Assembly: GCF_005952805.1 (NCBI RefSeq)
Contig: NZ_CP040709.1
Span: forward strand, 310,001-374,000
Source: Inhella inkyongensis
Lineage (GTDB): Bacteria; Pseudomonadota; Gammaproteobacteria; Burkholderiales; Burkholderiaceae_C
Length of the DNA stretch: 64,000 bases
Direction: 5' to 3'
Made by a program: the position numbers and the translations under genes. Shown in pieces: positions 8,927 to 21,175 of the stretch. The notes below the pieces were generated by a model, which did not search any database, had not been told where the DNA came from, and worked only from the letters and a program-made list of their open reading frames with translations. How positions within the stretch are numbered: the stretch's first letter is position 1; each line of letters opens with the position of its first letter.

Positions 8927-9316
8927 ATGAAGAACAACTCGGTTCGATGGCTGTTGACTTGCCTAGCTCTGCTGGCCCTGCCGCTTTGGTTGTGGCAGGA
9001 CCTTTTGCTGGCGCAATGGGACGGCTGGTGGACCCGGACCCAATCCAAGGTGCAGGCCGAAGGCGTTTTGCAAAGCAGCGCGCCGCCGCGCAAATGCCAG
9101 CTGGCCGATGGGCGCCTGCTCTACACCACCGAGCCCTGCCCGGCCGGTAGCCGCGAGCGCGGCCTGCAGGGCGGCACGGTGAATGTGGTGGCGGCGCCGG
9201 CGGCTGCGGGGCCTGCCTCGGCGGCCTCGGCCACGCCCTTGCTGCGCCGCCTGGCCGGCCCGCAAGAGACCGACGCTTTGCGCGAGAAGATGATGGAAAG
9301 GGCGGGCGCGCAATGA
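8927..9316 (+). CDS. hypothetical membrane-anchored protein with small Cys motif
   Basis: 129 residues from ATG at 8927 (an in-frame GTG lies two codons upstream). One N-terminal membrane anchor (about residues 6-25), then a short segment KCQLADGRLLYTTEPCP near residue 58 that resembles the beginning of DUF4124 proteins, and an Ala-rich linker. The rest has no recognisable fold. Its stop overlaps the ATG of the next gene by 4 nt, so the two form a pair. Confidence 0.6.
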   Translation: MKNNSVRWLLTCLALLALPLWLWQDLLLAQWDGWWTRTQSKVQAEGVLQSSAPPRKCQLADGRLLYTTEPCPAGSRERGLQGGTVNVVAAPAAAGPASAASATPLLRRLAGPQETDALREKMMERAGAQ

Positions 9317-10728
9317 GGCGGTGGCTCGGTTTTCTGCTGCCGCTGGCGGTGTTGGCGGCCCAGGTCGGGCTGGACCTGTGGGCCACCGACTGGTGGTTGC
9401 AGGGCGCTGCGCAGCCGCAGGCCGCGCAGCACTATTTGCTGGGCAGCCTGGGCTTGCTGACTTTGACGCTGCTGGGTCTGGTCTGGAGCCTGCGGCGTGG
9501 CGCGGCCACCAGCCCGGTGCGTTTGGCCATGGGCCCCTGGTTGCTGGTGCTGGGCCTGCTGTTGGCTCAAGCGGCGGTCGGCACCTTTGCGCAGCTGGGC
9601 TCCTTGTTGGAGCTGGCGCAATGGCGGACCGGAGCGGCCGACCTCAGCCTGGAGCCGCAGGGCCGCAGCCTGGTGCTGCGCGGGCGCCTGGGGCCGGGCG
9701 ATGCCGCCCGTGTGCGCCAAGCCCTGGCGGGCCGCAATGCGCCGGTATGGCTGGACCTCGACCTGCGGGGTGCGGCCAGCCCTGAGGCTCTGTCCCTGGC
9801 CCAGAGCGTGCGCGAGCTCGGGCTGTCCACCCGCGTGCGTGGGCACTGCGATGAGGCCTGCGCGCTGATCTTTCTGGCCGGGCGTTCACGCCAGGTACTG
9901 GGCACCGGGCAACTGGGCCTGCAGCGCAGCGCCGGCCTGAGCGTCAACCCGCTGTGGCGCGCCCGCCTGCGCGAGCAGCAGCAGCGCCTCTACCGCGCCG
10001 CGGGCCTGCCCGAGAACCAGCTCACCAAGATGATGCTGACCCCCGCGCCCGGGCTCTGGCACCCTGATCGCACGGAATTGGCCGAACTGCAGACCCGCCC
10101 CGAACATCCGCTGGACACCGAACTGCCCCCCCGCCCCGGCACCTTGCGTGAGGAGTACGAGCAGGCCTTCACCAGCCATCCGGTCTGGCTGGCCCTGGAA
10201 ACCCGACTGCCTGGCCTGCAGGCCCAGGCGGCGGCGCGCGCCCAGGCTGCCCATGCGCGTGGCGATCAGGCCGCCTGGTTGGCGGCGCAGACCCAGGCCC
10301 TGCAGGGGGGTCTGAACCCCCTGTTGCGCAACGCCAGCCACAGCCTGCGCACGCAGTACCTGGATTGGCTGGGCGAGGTGTTGCTGAGCCTGGAGCAGGA
10401 CAGCGAATGCCGCGCGCTGCTGGCCGGCGATGCGGGGCTGCGGCGCCGTCTGAAGTCCGACTGGGTGCAGCGCGAGGTGCAATGGCTGGTGGACGCCAGC
10501 CAGGAGCAGGCGGACGCTGCGGATACGCGACCCCTGAACGCGCTGGAACTTGAGGTGCTGACGCGGGCCTTGGGCCCCGCGGCCACTCAAACCTTGCCGG
10601 GCCTGTGGACGATGGGCAGCCGTGCGCCGGGCTTGAGTTGTGCGGGCGCGCGGGCGCTGCTGGATCAGGTCACGGCCTTGGCCCCACCGCAGCGCCGGCT
10701 GGCGGTGCGGCGCATCTTCATCAGCTGA
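9313..10728 (+). CDS. membrane protein with periplasmic ClpP-like domain (COG3904-like)
   Basis: 471 residues. Up to three N-terminal membrane segments (about 5-22, 40-60 and 72-92) precede a domain with LDLDLRGAASPEALSLAQSV around residue 155 and HCDEACALIFLAGRSR around 180. This arrangement resembles the COG3904 'periplasmic ClpP-like' crotonase-superfamily proteins, where the DSxGG and CxSAC positions are degenerate. No catalytic serine is obvious, so enzyme activity is doubtful. The remaining 270 residues are helical and unrecognised. It converges on the hydrolase gene and overlaps it by 8 bp. Confidence 0.6.
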   Translation: MRRWLGFLLPLAVLAAQVGLDLWATDWWLQGAAQPQAAQHYLLGSLGLLTLTLLGLVWSLRRGAATSPVRLAMGPWLLVLGLLLAQAAVGTFAQLGSLLELAQWRTGAADLSLEPQGRSLVLRGRLGPGDAARVRQALAGRNAPVWLDLDLRGAASPEALSLAQSVRELGLSTRVRGHCDEACALIFLAGRSRQVLGTGQLGLQRSAGLSVNPLWRARLREQQQRLYRAAGLPENQLTKMMLTPAPGLWHPDRTELAELQTRPEHPLDTELPPRPGTLREEYEQAFTSHPVWLALETRLPGLQAQAAARAQAAHARGDQAAWLAAQTQALQGGLNPLLRNASHSLRTQYLDWLGEVLLSLEQDSECRALLAGDAGLRRRLKSDWVQREVQWLVDASQEQADAADTRPLNALELEVLTRALGPAATQTLPGLWTMGSRAPGLSCAGARALLDQVTALAPPQRRLAVRRIFIS

Positions 10729-11485
10729 GAGTGCCCAGCGTTTGCAGGGCCATGAAGGTCCAGATGCGGGTGTTGATGTCGGCCTGACGCGCCCATTGGT
10801 GGCCCAGCTCGGGCACGGCCAGCAATTCGGCACGCTGGCGCGCCTTGACGGCGGCGGCCACGGCGGTGCGAATGCGCGCCAGCGGGACCAGGCGGTCCTT
10901 CTCGCCATGCACCCAGAGCTGGGGCGGCATGCGGGCGGCCGCCGGCGCGGGCAAGAGCGTGGAATGGCAGACCAATGAGGCATAACGGCCGGGCCGCGCC
11001 GCCGCCGCCTGCAAGGCCAAGCGGGCGCCGCTGGAAAAGCCCATCAGATGCACGCGCCGGCCATCCACCGGCAGTCGCGCCTTCAAGGCCTCCAGCAGTT
11101 CGTCCAGGTAGGCCAGATCGGCCTGCAGATCACGCCCGCGTTGGCCCCAGCCGCCGGGCTGTGCCTGGGCATAGGCCACGGCCAGCTCGTGTCGATGGGC
11201 GCTGGCGTTGAAGCCTGAGTAGCGCGGCATCAGGTCCTTGGAATCCTTGCCCATGCCGTGCAGGGCGAGCACCAGTTGCAGGGGCTTGGCCGGGTCCAGA
11301 CCCTGGGGCAGCACCAAACGGTAGCGGCGACCGCTGGGCAGGCGCTCATCGGGCCACTCGCCGCCGGCCAGCACGGAGGCGGGCGGAGCGGCGGGGGGCA
11401 CGGCCCAGGCGCTGGGTGCGCCTGAGGCGCCGCAGCCCAGGGCGGCCATCACGAAGCGGCGACGACGGTGTTGCGTTTCTGACAT
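10721..11485 (-). CDS. exported alpha/beta hydrolase (PHB-depolymerase/LpqC-like)
   Basis: 254 residues from ATG at 11485, chosen because RRRRFVMAALGCGASGAPSAWA right after it is a Tat-like signal peptide. The catalytic triad is visible: nucleophile elbow GFSSGA near residue 150, Asp in GEKDRLVP near 200, His in LGHQW near 235. LALHGMGKDSKDLMP near residue 75 is the oxyanion-loop region. Such proteins hydrolyse ester substrates in the periplasm; the exact one is unknown. An open frame extends upstream without family similarity. Confidence 0.85.
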   Translation of the reverse strand: MSETQHRRRRFVMAALGCGASGAPSAWAVPPAAPPASVLAGGEWPDERLPSGRRYRLVLPQGLDPAKPLQLVLALHGMGKDSKDLMPRYSGFNASAHRHELAVAYAQAQPGGWGQRGRDLQADLAYLDELLEALKARLPVDGRRVHLMGFSSGARLALQAAAARPGRYASLVCHSTLLPAPAAARMPPQLWVHGEKDRLVPLARIRTAVAAAVKARQRAELLAVPELGHQWARQADINTRIWTFMALQTLGTLS

Positions 11486-11586
11486 GGCCCGCACGATAGC
11501 TTGCCGCCTTTGACGCACCGCAAACCCCGGGTCTGAATTCCGGCCGAGCATGGGTTCACACCAAGACCCCAACCCAGGAGTGACCC

Positions 11587-14114
<2,528 letters not shown>

Positions 14115-14139
14115 GCGCCAAGCCGGACCTGTCAGCTCC

Positions 14140-17100
14140 TCAGATCTCCGGCGCCGGCGGCTTGTCGGCCACCGGGGTGCTGCGCACGGTCAGCAGGCCC
14201 TGTTGTGTCAGCCAGTCGCGTGCGGGGGCGTCCGTCGGCTGCAGGCCGTGGGCGCTCAGGCAGGCCACCCAGCCGTCGCGCCCGGCCGCCTTGGCGGCGT
14301 AGAGCGCCGCGTCGGCGAGCTGCAGGGTGGCCTTCCAGTCCCAGGCTTGCACTTGCTGTGGGTCCAGCGGATAGCAGGCCAGTCCGATCGAGGCCCGCAC
14401 CGCCAGCGCCTGGCCGTCGGGCAGCTGGAAGTCCTGCTGACGCAGGGCTTCGCACAGGCGCTCGGCCAGCGGGATGGCGCCCGCGCGCGAGCCGGGGCGG
14501 GTCAGCAGCAGGAACTCCTCGCCGCCCCAGCGCACCAGGCAGTCGCCCGGCTGCAGTTCGGCCCGCAGGCGTTCGGCGGCCTGTACCAGCACGGCATCGC
14601 CGGCGGCGTGGCCGTGCCGGTCGTTGACCTGCTTGAAGTGGTCGATGTCCAGCAGCATCACGCAGAGATCGGCCGCCTCGCCGGCGGGGCCGCGGCGCTG
14701 TGACAGGCATTGCTGCAGCTCGGCGTCCACGTGCTGGGCCATGTAGCGGCGGTTGTGGGCGCCGGTCAGGGGGTCCATCAGGCTGACGCGGCGCAGCTCG
14801 GCGGTGCGCTCCTGCACCAGGGCTTGCAGCCGGCCTTCACGCCGGCGCAGCTGGCGGGTGCGCCATTGCAGCAGGCTCCACAGGCCCAGCAGCGCCAGGA
14901 TGAGACCCAAGGCGCGCACCGTGGGCCGCTGCCACCAAGCCGCCCGCACCTCGATGGGCAGCTCCAGCACCTTGGGGCTCCAGACCCCATCGTGGTTGCT
15001 GGCGTTCAGGTGCAGGGTGTAGCGGCCGGGCGCCAGATTGCTGTAGCTGGGCATGCGGAAGTCGGCACCGCCCTCGATCCAGGCCGGGTCCAGGCCGACC
15101 AGGCGGTGGCGGTAGCGCAGACGCTGCGGCGCGGCAAAGTCCAGCGCCGCGTAGTCCAGACCAAAGCTGCGTGTGCCGGCGGCCAGCACCAGGCCTTGGC
15201 GAAGATTGGGCAGGTGCTGGGGCTGGCCGTCCACGCGCAGGCCGTTGATGACCAGGGGCGGGGCGTAGATGGAGGGGCTGTAACGCTCGGGGCGCACCAC
15301 CAGCAGGCCCTGACTGCCGCCAAACACCAGGCGGCCATCGCGCAGTTCGGCGTCCACATAGAACCAGGGCGTGCCAAAGGGCGCCGAGCCGGCGGCGTCC
15401 ACCTCGTCCAGGCGATCTGCCTTGGGGTCGTAGACGAACATCGGGCTCCAGATCCGCCCCTGGGCATCGGCGTGCAGATTGGCGCCAAAGGGTTGGCCGG
15501 TGCGGCCGTGGCGTTCGCTGATGCGCTCGAAGCGCGCCTGGCCCTGGGCATTGAAGCCCTGCAGCCGATGCAGACCGGCCACCGGGGTGTCCACCCACAG
15601 CTGCCCTTCGGCCGTGCGCAGCAGACCCAGCACGGCAGGGAAGCCGAGGCCGGCGCCGGGCGCCTGCGGCACCCACTGCAGCGCGGCCTGGCCGGCGCGC
15701 TGGCGCAGCAGGCCCTGCGCCCCGCCGACCCACCAGCCGCCCTCGCCGTCCTCGCACAGGGCTGTGACCCGACCGCGCAGGGGCTGGCCGTCGGGCAGGA
15801 GCAGGCGTTGCGGCGCTCCGCCTTGCTGGGGGGCGTGGCGGAACAGGCCGTCCTCGGTGGCGGCCCAGATCGTTCCATCGCGGCCAGCGCGCAGGCGGTA
15901 CACGCGCACGCCGGCCAGGGACCAGGCGCGAATCAGCCCGCCGTCCAAGCGGTGTTGTTCCAGCTGCCCGCCGCGCCCCAGCCACAGGCTGCCATCGGGC
16001 CCCAGGGTCATGGCCTCCACAGCGCCGCCTTCGCGACCGAGCAGGGTGGCGCGCACGCGCAGGGACTCATCCATGCGCAGCAGCGTGCCCGCGTGGGTGG
16101 TGACGAGCAGGCCGCCATCCTCCAGTGCCAGCAGGGCGCGGGCATCGGCCTCGGCCCAGGGGCTGCGCGGGTCGGCATCGGCGCTGCGCACCGCCAGCGC
16201 CGGGTTGGGCTGGTGGCGCTGCAGCCCCAGGCCATAGCCGCCCACCCAGATGGCGCCGGCCTGATCGCGCAGCAGTGCGGTGACCTGTTCGCCGGCCAAG
16301 GCGCCGGGCCGGCCACGCCCCTGGGGCAGGCGCGGCAGGATGGGGGTGGTGTCGGCCGCAAAGCGGTCCAAGCCCTGGCTGCGGCCGACCCAGACGCTGC
16401 CGTCGGCGGCCTGCGCCAGTGCATGCACGGCCTGGCCGTCGGGTTGGAGCAGCCAGCGCAGCTGACCGTCCTGCCACAGGCCCAGGGCGCCGCTGGCGCA
16501 GCCGATCCAGATCCGACCGAGGTGGTCTTCCAGCAGGGCCTGGACGGCGCCGACGGTCTCGGGCAGTGGCAGGGTCTGCAGATCGGGCTGGCTCGGATGA
16601 CCCGTCTCGCTGTGGCTCAGCCCCTGGCCATGCCCGACCCACAGCCGCCCGTCGCGCGCGGCCAGGAGTGCCAGCACGCGGGTTTCGGTGGCGAGCTTGC
16701 CTGGCAAGGGCTGGGCTTGGAAGCGCTGCTGCTGGGGCGAGTACTGCCAGAGGCCCTCGCCCGCGGTGCCGATCCAGATCGTGCCCGTGCGGTCCTCGGC
16801 CAAGGCCCGCACGATGGCACGCGGCCCGCCGCGCATCTCGATGCGGTCGCGCTCCGGCTCATAGACCGCCAGGCCATCGGCCTCGGTGCCGATCCACAAG
16901 CGCCCGTCGCGCGCCGCCACCATGGCGCGCACCCAGCCCAGATTGCGCTCAATGGCGCTGGCGCCCTCGCGTTCCATGGGCTGCAGGCGGTAGCCGTCCC
17001 AGCGCGCCAGGCCGTTGCCGGTGCCGATCCACAGATAACCCGCGCGGTCCTGCGCCAGCCCGCCCACCACGCTGCGCGGCACCGGCACGCTGCTGAACTG

Positions 17101-17181
17101 GGGCAGCAGGCTGTTCGCTGTGGCGCTCAGACCGCTGAGCGCCAGGAGGAAAAGCAGAAGAAGGCGGGCCGGAAGCGGCAT
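14140..17181 (-). CDS. two-bladed-propeller sensor diguanylate cyclase (Reg_prop, Y_Y_Y, GGDEF)
   Basis: 1013 residues: signal peptide (about 1-22), two beta-propellers from repeated Reg_prop blades (recurring DRAGYLWIGT, DGRLWIGTE and DRTGTIWIGT units), a Y_Y_Y domain near 700-765 (LAPGRYTLHLNASN), one membrane helix near 785, a short coiled coil and a GGDEF domain from about 820. The active site reads GGEEF (RWGGEEFLLL), so c-di-GMP synthesis is expected. The RxxD inhibitory site normally just upstream is absent (QPGD instead), which predicts no product feedback. The periplasmic propellers probably sense a ligand and signal inward. It converges with fadH. Confidence 0.92.
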   Translation of the reverse strand: MPLPARLLLLFLLALSGLSATANSLLPQFSSVPVPRSVVGGLAQDRAGYLWIGTGNGLARWDGYRLQPMEREGASAIERNLGWVRAMVAARDGRLWIGTEADGLAVYEPERDRIEMRGGPRAIVRALAEDRTGTIWIGTAGEGLWQYSPQQQRFQAQPLPGKLATETRVLALLAARDGRLWVGHGQGLSHSETGHPSQPDLQTLPLPETVGAVQALLEDHLGRIWIGCASGALGLWQDGQLRWLLQPDGQAVHALAQAADGSVWVGRSQGLDRFAADTTPILPRLPQGRGRPGALAGEQVTALLRDQAGAIWVGGYGLGLQRHQPNPALAVRSADADPRSPWAEADARALLALEDGGLLVTTHAGTLLRMDESLRVRATLLGREGGAVEAMTLGPDGSLWLGRGGQLEQHRLDGGLIRAWSLAGVRVYRLRAGRDGTIWAATEDGLFRHAPQQGGAPQRLLLPDGQPLRGRVTALCEDGEGGWWVGGAQGLLRQRAGQAALQWVPQAPGAGLGFPAVLGLLRTAEGQLWVDTPVAGLHRLQGFNAQGQARFERISERHGRTGQPFGANLHADAQGRIWSPMFVYDPKADRLDEVDAAGSAPFGTPWFYVDAELRDGRLVFGGSQGLLVVRPERYSPSIYAPPLVINGLRVDGQPQHLPNLRQGLVLAAGTRSFGLDYAALDFAAPQRLRYRHRLVGLDPAWIEGGADFRMPSYSNLAPGRYTLHLNASNHDGVWSPKVLELPIEVRAAWWQRPTVRALGLILALLGLWSLLQWRTRQLRRREGRLQALVQERTAELRRVSLMDPLTGAHNRRYMAQHVDAELQQCLSQRRGPAGEAADLCVMLLDIDHFKQVNDRHGHAAGDAVLVQAAERLRAELQPGDCLVRWGGEEFLLLTRPGSRAGAIPLAERLCEALRQQDFQLPDGQALAVRASIGLACYPLDPQQVQAWDWKATLQLADAALYAAKAAGRDGWVACLSAHGLQPTDAPARDWLTQQGLLTVRSTPVADKPPAPEI

Positions 17182-17259
17182 CGGGCAAGGGGAGGGCAGT
17201 CTTCCCCAGGCGGCGGGGCGGGCCGCATTGTGGCGGCGGCGCCGGCGTCGTCGGTCTAC

Positions 17260-17679
17260 TTACTTGCCCTCACAGTCCGGGCAGCTCTTTTTGCTGGCGC
17301 TCTTGTCGCCGTGGCCGGCGTGCTCGCCCGTGGTCGGGGTGGCGGACATCTCGAATTTCCACACCACATCCACTTCAAGGTTGCCAGGGCCCTTGCCCAT
17401 GGCCTTGTGCATGGCACGCCGCACGGCCTCGGCTTGGGTCGGGCTGCTCAGGCCGTAGCAATCGCCGCGCAGTTGGTAGACGGATTTGCCCGCGTCGTGG
17501 TGGGCCGAACTGCCGAGCGCCAAGCATTGCGGCAGCGCGGCGGCACTGACGGCCTCGAAGACGGCGGCCTCGGGGGTGCTGAGGCTGATGCGCAGATGGC
17601 TGAGGGTGCGGTTCTCAGCGGCCTGAGCGGCGGTTGCGGCGACGAGCAGGCTCAGGCCGATGGCGAGGGGATGGGACAT
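17260..17679 (-). CDS. hypothetical exported protein
   Basis: 139 residues with a clear Sec signal peptide (cleavage near AQAAE, residue 20-22). The mature part contains two internal cysteines (ALPQCLAL and RGDCYGL) and a Gly/His-rich tail ending in KKSCPDCEGK, a CxxC that could bind metal or form a disulfide. No family recognised. It is a single gene between the diguanylate cyclase and the divergent lepB. Confidence 0.7.
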   Translation of the reverse strand: MSHPLAIGLSLLVAATAAQAAENRTLSHLRISLSTPEAAVFEAVSAAALPQCLALGSSAHHDAGKSVYQLRGDCYGLSSPTQAEAVRRAMHKAMGKGPGNLEVDVVWKFEMSATPTTGEHAGHGDKSASKKSCPDCEGK

Positions 17680-17836
17680 GGTGTGGGTTCTCCCTGTTGA
17701 AAACGGATGGGCATGCTAAGGGCTCCATTCATGCGCGCCGCTCCGCCATTGGCCGCCGCCACCGTGCGTTCGCCGCATGCAGGCGCCATGGCAGAAGGGG
17801 GTGACCTAGGCTGCAGCCTCTCAAGGAGTACAGACC

Positions 17837-18502
17837 ATGAAATCCTGGTGGCGGCAGCAACGCGGCTTTGTGATGTTTCTCTTGCTTTTCGGCCTGTTCC
17901 GCACCGCGGTGGCGGACTGGAACCCGGTGCCCACCGGGTCGATGCGGCCCACCATCGTCGAGGGCGATGTGGTGCTGGTGAACCGGCTGGCCTACCAGCT
18001 CAAGCTGCCGCTCACCGATGTGGTGCTGGCGCAGTGGCAGGGGCCGGAGCGCGGCGATATCGTCACTTTCGGCTCGCCGGCGGACGGCACGCGATTGCTC
18101 AAGCGCGTGGTGGGCCTGCCCGGTGATCGCGTTGAGTTGCAGGGGGGGCAGTTGTGGATCAACGGCCAGGCCCAGACGCTGGAGGAGGCTGAGCTCGTCG
18201 AAGAGCCGCTGCCCAGTGGCGCCCACGTCCCGGCCTGGCGTGCGCAAGAGCAGCTCGGTGCGCGCCGGCACGCGGTGCAGGGCCTGCCCACCGTGCCCGC
18301 GCTGCGCGATGGCAGCTGGACACTGGGCGAGGGTCAGTACTTCATGCTGGGCGACAACCGCGACAACAGCCACGACTCGCGCTACTTCGGTCCCGTGCCG
18401 CGCGCGCTGTTGATCGGCCGGGTGCAGCGCCTGCTGGTCTCGGGCGATCCCGAGGCCTACTACCTGCCGCGCCTGGGCCGGCTGCTCAAGCCTCTAAGCT
18501 GA
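17837..18502 (+). CDS. lepB: signal peptidase I
   Basis: 221 residues, single N-terminal membrane anchor (about 10-27), then the S26 peptidase domain in the periplasm. Catalytic Ser35 lies in PTGSMRPTI and Lys89 in GTRLLKRVVGLPGD; box E is GDNRDNSHDSR. It removes signal peptides from Sec-exported proteins. It is shorter than the canonical two-TM E. coli LepB and lies apart from lepA/rnc, so it may be a second, specialised copy. AAGGAG SD about 10 nt before the ATG. Confidence 0.93.
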   Translation: MKSWWRQQRGFVMFLLLFGLFRTAVADWNPVPTGSMRPTIVEGDVVLVNRLAYQLKLPLTDVVLAQWQGPERGDIVTFGSPADGTRLLKRVVGLPGDRVELQGGQLWINGQAQTLEEAELVEEPLPSGAHVPAWRAQEQLGARRHAVQGLPTVPALRDGSWTLGEGQYFMLGDNRDNSHDSRYFGPVPRALLIGRVQRLLVSGDPEAYYLPRLGRLLKPLS

Positions 18503-18507
18503 GGGGC

Positions 18508-19113
18508 ATGCACTTTCACTCCCCTGCCGCTGAGCGCAACAAGCAGCCCATTCTGGAACAACTGCAGCGTCTGCTGCCGCCGCAGGGGCGGGCCTTGGAG
18601 ATCGCCTCGGGTAGCGGCCAGCACGCGCGCCATTTCTTGGCTGGGCTGCCCGGCTGGACCTGGCAGCCCAGCGAGTTCGATGCCGACAAGCGCGCCGGGT
18701 TGCAGCAACTGCAGCTTGAGTTGGGCCCGCGCTGCTTGCCACCTCTGGCTCTGGACGTCAGCGCGCCCGACTGGCCGGTGGATGCGGCCGGCTTTGAGCT
18801 GATCTTCTGCGCCAATGTGCTGCACATCGCGCCCTGGGCCTGCTGCGCGGGGCTGATGCAAGGGGCGGCGCGCCATCTGGCGCCCGGGGGCTGTCTGGTG
18901 AGCTATGGGCCCTACTTGGAGTCCGACGTCCCCACGGCCCCTAGCAATCTGGCCTTCGATGCCGACCTCAAGTCGCGCAACCCGGGCTGGGGTTTGCGCA
19001 ACCTGGACGCGGTGCGCGTCGAGGCAGCGCGGGCGGGGCTGTACCTGCGCGAGCGGGTGGCGATGCCGGCGAACAACTTGCTGTTGGTGTGGGGGCCGGG
19101 GCAGGCCGGCTGA
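18508..19113 (+). CDS. DUF938 class-I SAM-dependent methyltransferase
   Basis: 201 residues with the DUF938 hallmarks: SPAAERNKQPIL at the start, the SAM loop LEIASGSGQHARHF near residue 30, NVLHIAPW near 105, and NPGWGLRNLDAV near 165. Substrate not established. It follows lepB after only 5 bp and is probably co-transcribed. It is the last intact chromosomal gene before the rhs island. Confidence 0.9.
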   Translation: MHFHSPAAERNKQPILEQLQRLLPPQGRALEIASGSGQHARHFLAGLPGWTWQPSEFDADKRAGLQQLQLELGPRCLPPLALDVSAPDWPVDAAGFELIFCANVLHIAPWACCAGLMQGAARHLAPGGCLVSYGPYLESDVPTAPSNLAFDADLKSRNPGWGLRNLDAVRVEAARAGLYLRERVAMPANNLLLVWGPGQAG

Positions 19114-19159
19114 ACAAGCTGCAACTCGGGCAACTTGATTGATCTCGGTCGCTTCACGT

Positions 19160-19302
19160 CTGGAGAAGCCGGGGCGATTCAGGCCGTGGTGGGTGCCTGC
19201 ATGCACAAGCTGGCGATGCTGATCTACGTTGCGGTGCGCTCAGGCTTGTCTTTTGATCCGCGCATCGCGATGCCCAAGCTTGATTTTCAAGGCCATATCT
19301 GA
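19160..19302 (+). pseudogene. remnant of IS110-family transposase C-terminus
   Basis: Without a start, the frame ending at TGA 19300-19302 reads VVGACMHKLAMLIYVAVRSG, then LSFDPRI, closely resembling the last residues of IS110/IS116-type transposases. Everything upstream of roughly 19160 is missing. It marks the lower edge of the rhs island and shows earlier insertion activity. No terminal repeats were found. Confidence 0.65.
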
Positions 19303-19349
19303 CCCCTGAGCCCGCCTGAGCGACCCCAGGGCACGCCAGGGGGCAATCC

Positions 19350-19727
19350 CTACTCCCTGTACAGCACCTCAACCATGTCACCCCGCGCAAGAGCGAGTAC
19401 CTGATCGAGGGTGTCCACTTCGAACTGCGAATAACTCAGCTCCAACCCGACCAGCCCCGCCGCATTGATCGGCATGGGGCTCGACGCTACTTCGATGATT
19501 TTGCGAATACCCGCAAAGAGATACGCTGCCTTTTGCTCATTGAGTTCAAGGTGCCCATCTTCACTAGTGTCTTCATTGGCCTTGGCGAGGTCGACGGCAA
19601 GTCTCGCAGCTGTCTCTTCATCCTCAGCCTCGATCAGGTAGATGTTTTCATGAACGAGGAACGAGTCCTGCGCCGCCTCAAGCAGCTTGAAGTAAAAAAT
19701 GGCGTGGGAACAGTACAGCATCATCAC
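19350..19727 (-). CDS. putative immunity protein for Rhs tip D (DUF4288-like)
   Basis: 125 residues, acidic. FYFKLLEAAQDSFLVHENI then YLIEAEDEETAARLAVDLA resembles DUF4288-type small proteins. It starts 7 nt after the stop of rhs fragment D on the same strand, the standard position of an immunity gene in polymorphic-toxin loci. Its composition (Glu/Asp-rich, lower GC) differs from the flanking chromosome, as expected for a transferred cassette. Immunity function is inferred from position only. It may still be expressed although the neighbouring toxin lacks an intact gene. Confidence 0.6.
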   Translation of the reverse strand: MMMLYCSHAIFYFKLLEAAQDSFLVHENIYLIEAEDEETAARLAVDLAKANEDTSEDGHLELNEQKAAYLFAGIRKIIEVASSPMPINAAGLVGLELSYSQFEVDTLDQVLALARGDMVEVLYRE

Positions 19728-19734
19728 CTCACCG

Positions 19735-21175
19735 TTAAGGGCATTTCTTGCGACTGTCTTTGGACTTATTGCGGTTTCCCCTCGCTTTTTGTTCCTTCTC
19801 CAACCGCTTTCTCTCGCCCGGGCTAGTAGTTGGGTCCTTTAGTCGGCGATCAATTTCTTCATCCGGAACGCCGATCAGACCCGTGTCCCTGATGTTCTGG
19901 CTGCCGCCCTTCGAAAACATCCGGTCAATCAATGCTGCACCACCGCCAACAATTGCAACCGTCGCACCGACGTCCATCGCCGTCACGCCGCCGCCGAGGA
20001 CCCAAGGAATCGCCGGCAGCAAGAAGGCCAACCGCCCGTCCGGATCAATCATGTTGACCGGATCGCCTTCCGCATATGCGTACGTATTGATCCCGCCTTC
20101 GAGCCCGATGGGATCGGACTGCGTATACCGCCCCAACTGCGCGTCGTAGTAGCGGTTCCAGTTGTACCAAAGCCCGCTCTCGGCATCGAGGTACTGCCCC
20201 GGAAAACCCAGCGCATAGCCGCCCACCTGGTCCAGCGCCACCGTGCGGTTCCAGCCGCTCAGGGCGGCGCGCCAAGCCAGGGCGCCGGTGGGCGTGCTCA
20301 GCACTTCGGGGCGGCCCAGTTGGTCGGCGTGCACGTAGTACAGATTGCCGTTCTTCACCAGGGCCAGGGGCTGACCGAACAACCAGATGTGGGCGCTGCT
20401 GCCGCTCGGGCCCAACTCGGCCAGCAACTCGCCACCCTGACCGTAGACATAGCGGGTGTCGCCAGCGGCGGAGCGCTTCATCGCCCGCTGGTTCAGGGCA
20501 TTGCTCCAGTAGTTGGCCACCACGCTGCCATTGATGCTCAGGCTTTGCAGGCGCTCGAAGGCGTCGTAGCTGTAGCTGCGGCTGCCGTCCCAGCGGCTCT
20601 CGCTGGCCAGCTGGCCCAGCGCGTTGTAGGCCAGATTGCGCCATTGCGGTCCGCCCACTGCCGTCACCCGGTTGCTTCCGGCCGCGACGCTGGGGGCCAA
20701 ATTGCTGCCGTTCTCGCTGCTGCTGATGCGGTTGCCCACGGCGTCGTAGCCGTGGCTCAGGCTGTTGCCGCCACCGTTGTAGCTGCTCAGGCGCAGGCCG
20801 CTGTCATAACCCAGGCTGGCGGACTGCGCCGGATAGGCCCCGTTGTTCAGGCTGGCCACGGTGTCATTGGTATTCCAGTTCAGGCTCAGGTCCTGCACCC
20901 CGGGGCTGGCCACCTGGACCAGCCGCCCCGAGGCATCCTGCACCAGGCGGCGTTGCAGGTTGTTGCCCAGGCGCCAGGCCAGGGGCTGGGCGCTGCCGGG
21001 GTGATAGACAAAGCTGTCCGCCAGCGTGATGGTGCTGCCATTGAGCGTGGCGCTCAGGTTCTGGCCCTGGATCACGTTGACCTGCCGGGCCAGCGCGCCG
21101 GCGCCGTCATAGGCATAGCTGATGCCGCACAGGCGGACGCGGCCGTTGCTGCACTTGTCGTAGCTGACATTCGCC
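19735..21175 (-). pseudogene. displaced rhs fragment D (core remnant plus C-terminal tip)
   Basis: A 3' piece of an rhs gene: YD-repeat core closely matching the complete rhs at 47.5-48.6 kb, then the core motif YTQSDPIGL (23-bp site 20102-20124) and a unique tip of about 120 residues ending in [20 protein letters not shown]. The first in-frame ATG is at 21075, but core homology continues to about 21175, so the true 5' end is lost. Relative to the complete gene it lacks 37 codons in frame (between QGQ-LS and ATLNGS). The tip begins with a hydrophobic [14 protein letters not shown] segment shared with tip B, followed by a highly charged end that may be the toxin. There is no signal peptide, so no export from this copy. 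Confidence 0.8.

Noticed and set aside
14710..17700. A 996-codon open frame opposite the diguanylate cyclase
   Set aside because: Gln/Ala/His-rich shadow of a GC-rich gene; no family features, whereas the minus strand has clear propeller and GGDEF motifs.
17837..18502. Dedicated peptidase for the Rhs protein
   Set aside because: All signal peptidase I boxes are standard and the gene is outside the island; nothing links it specifically to Rhs.
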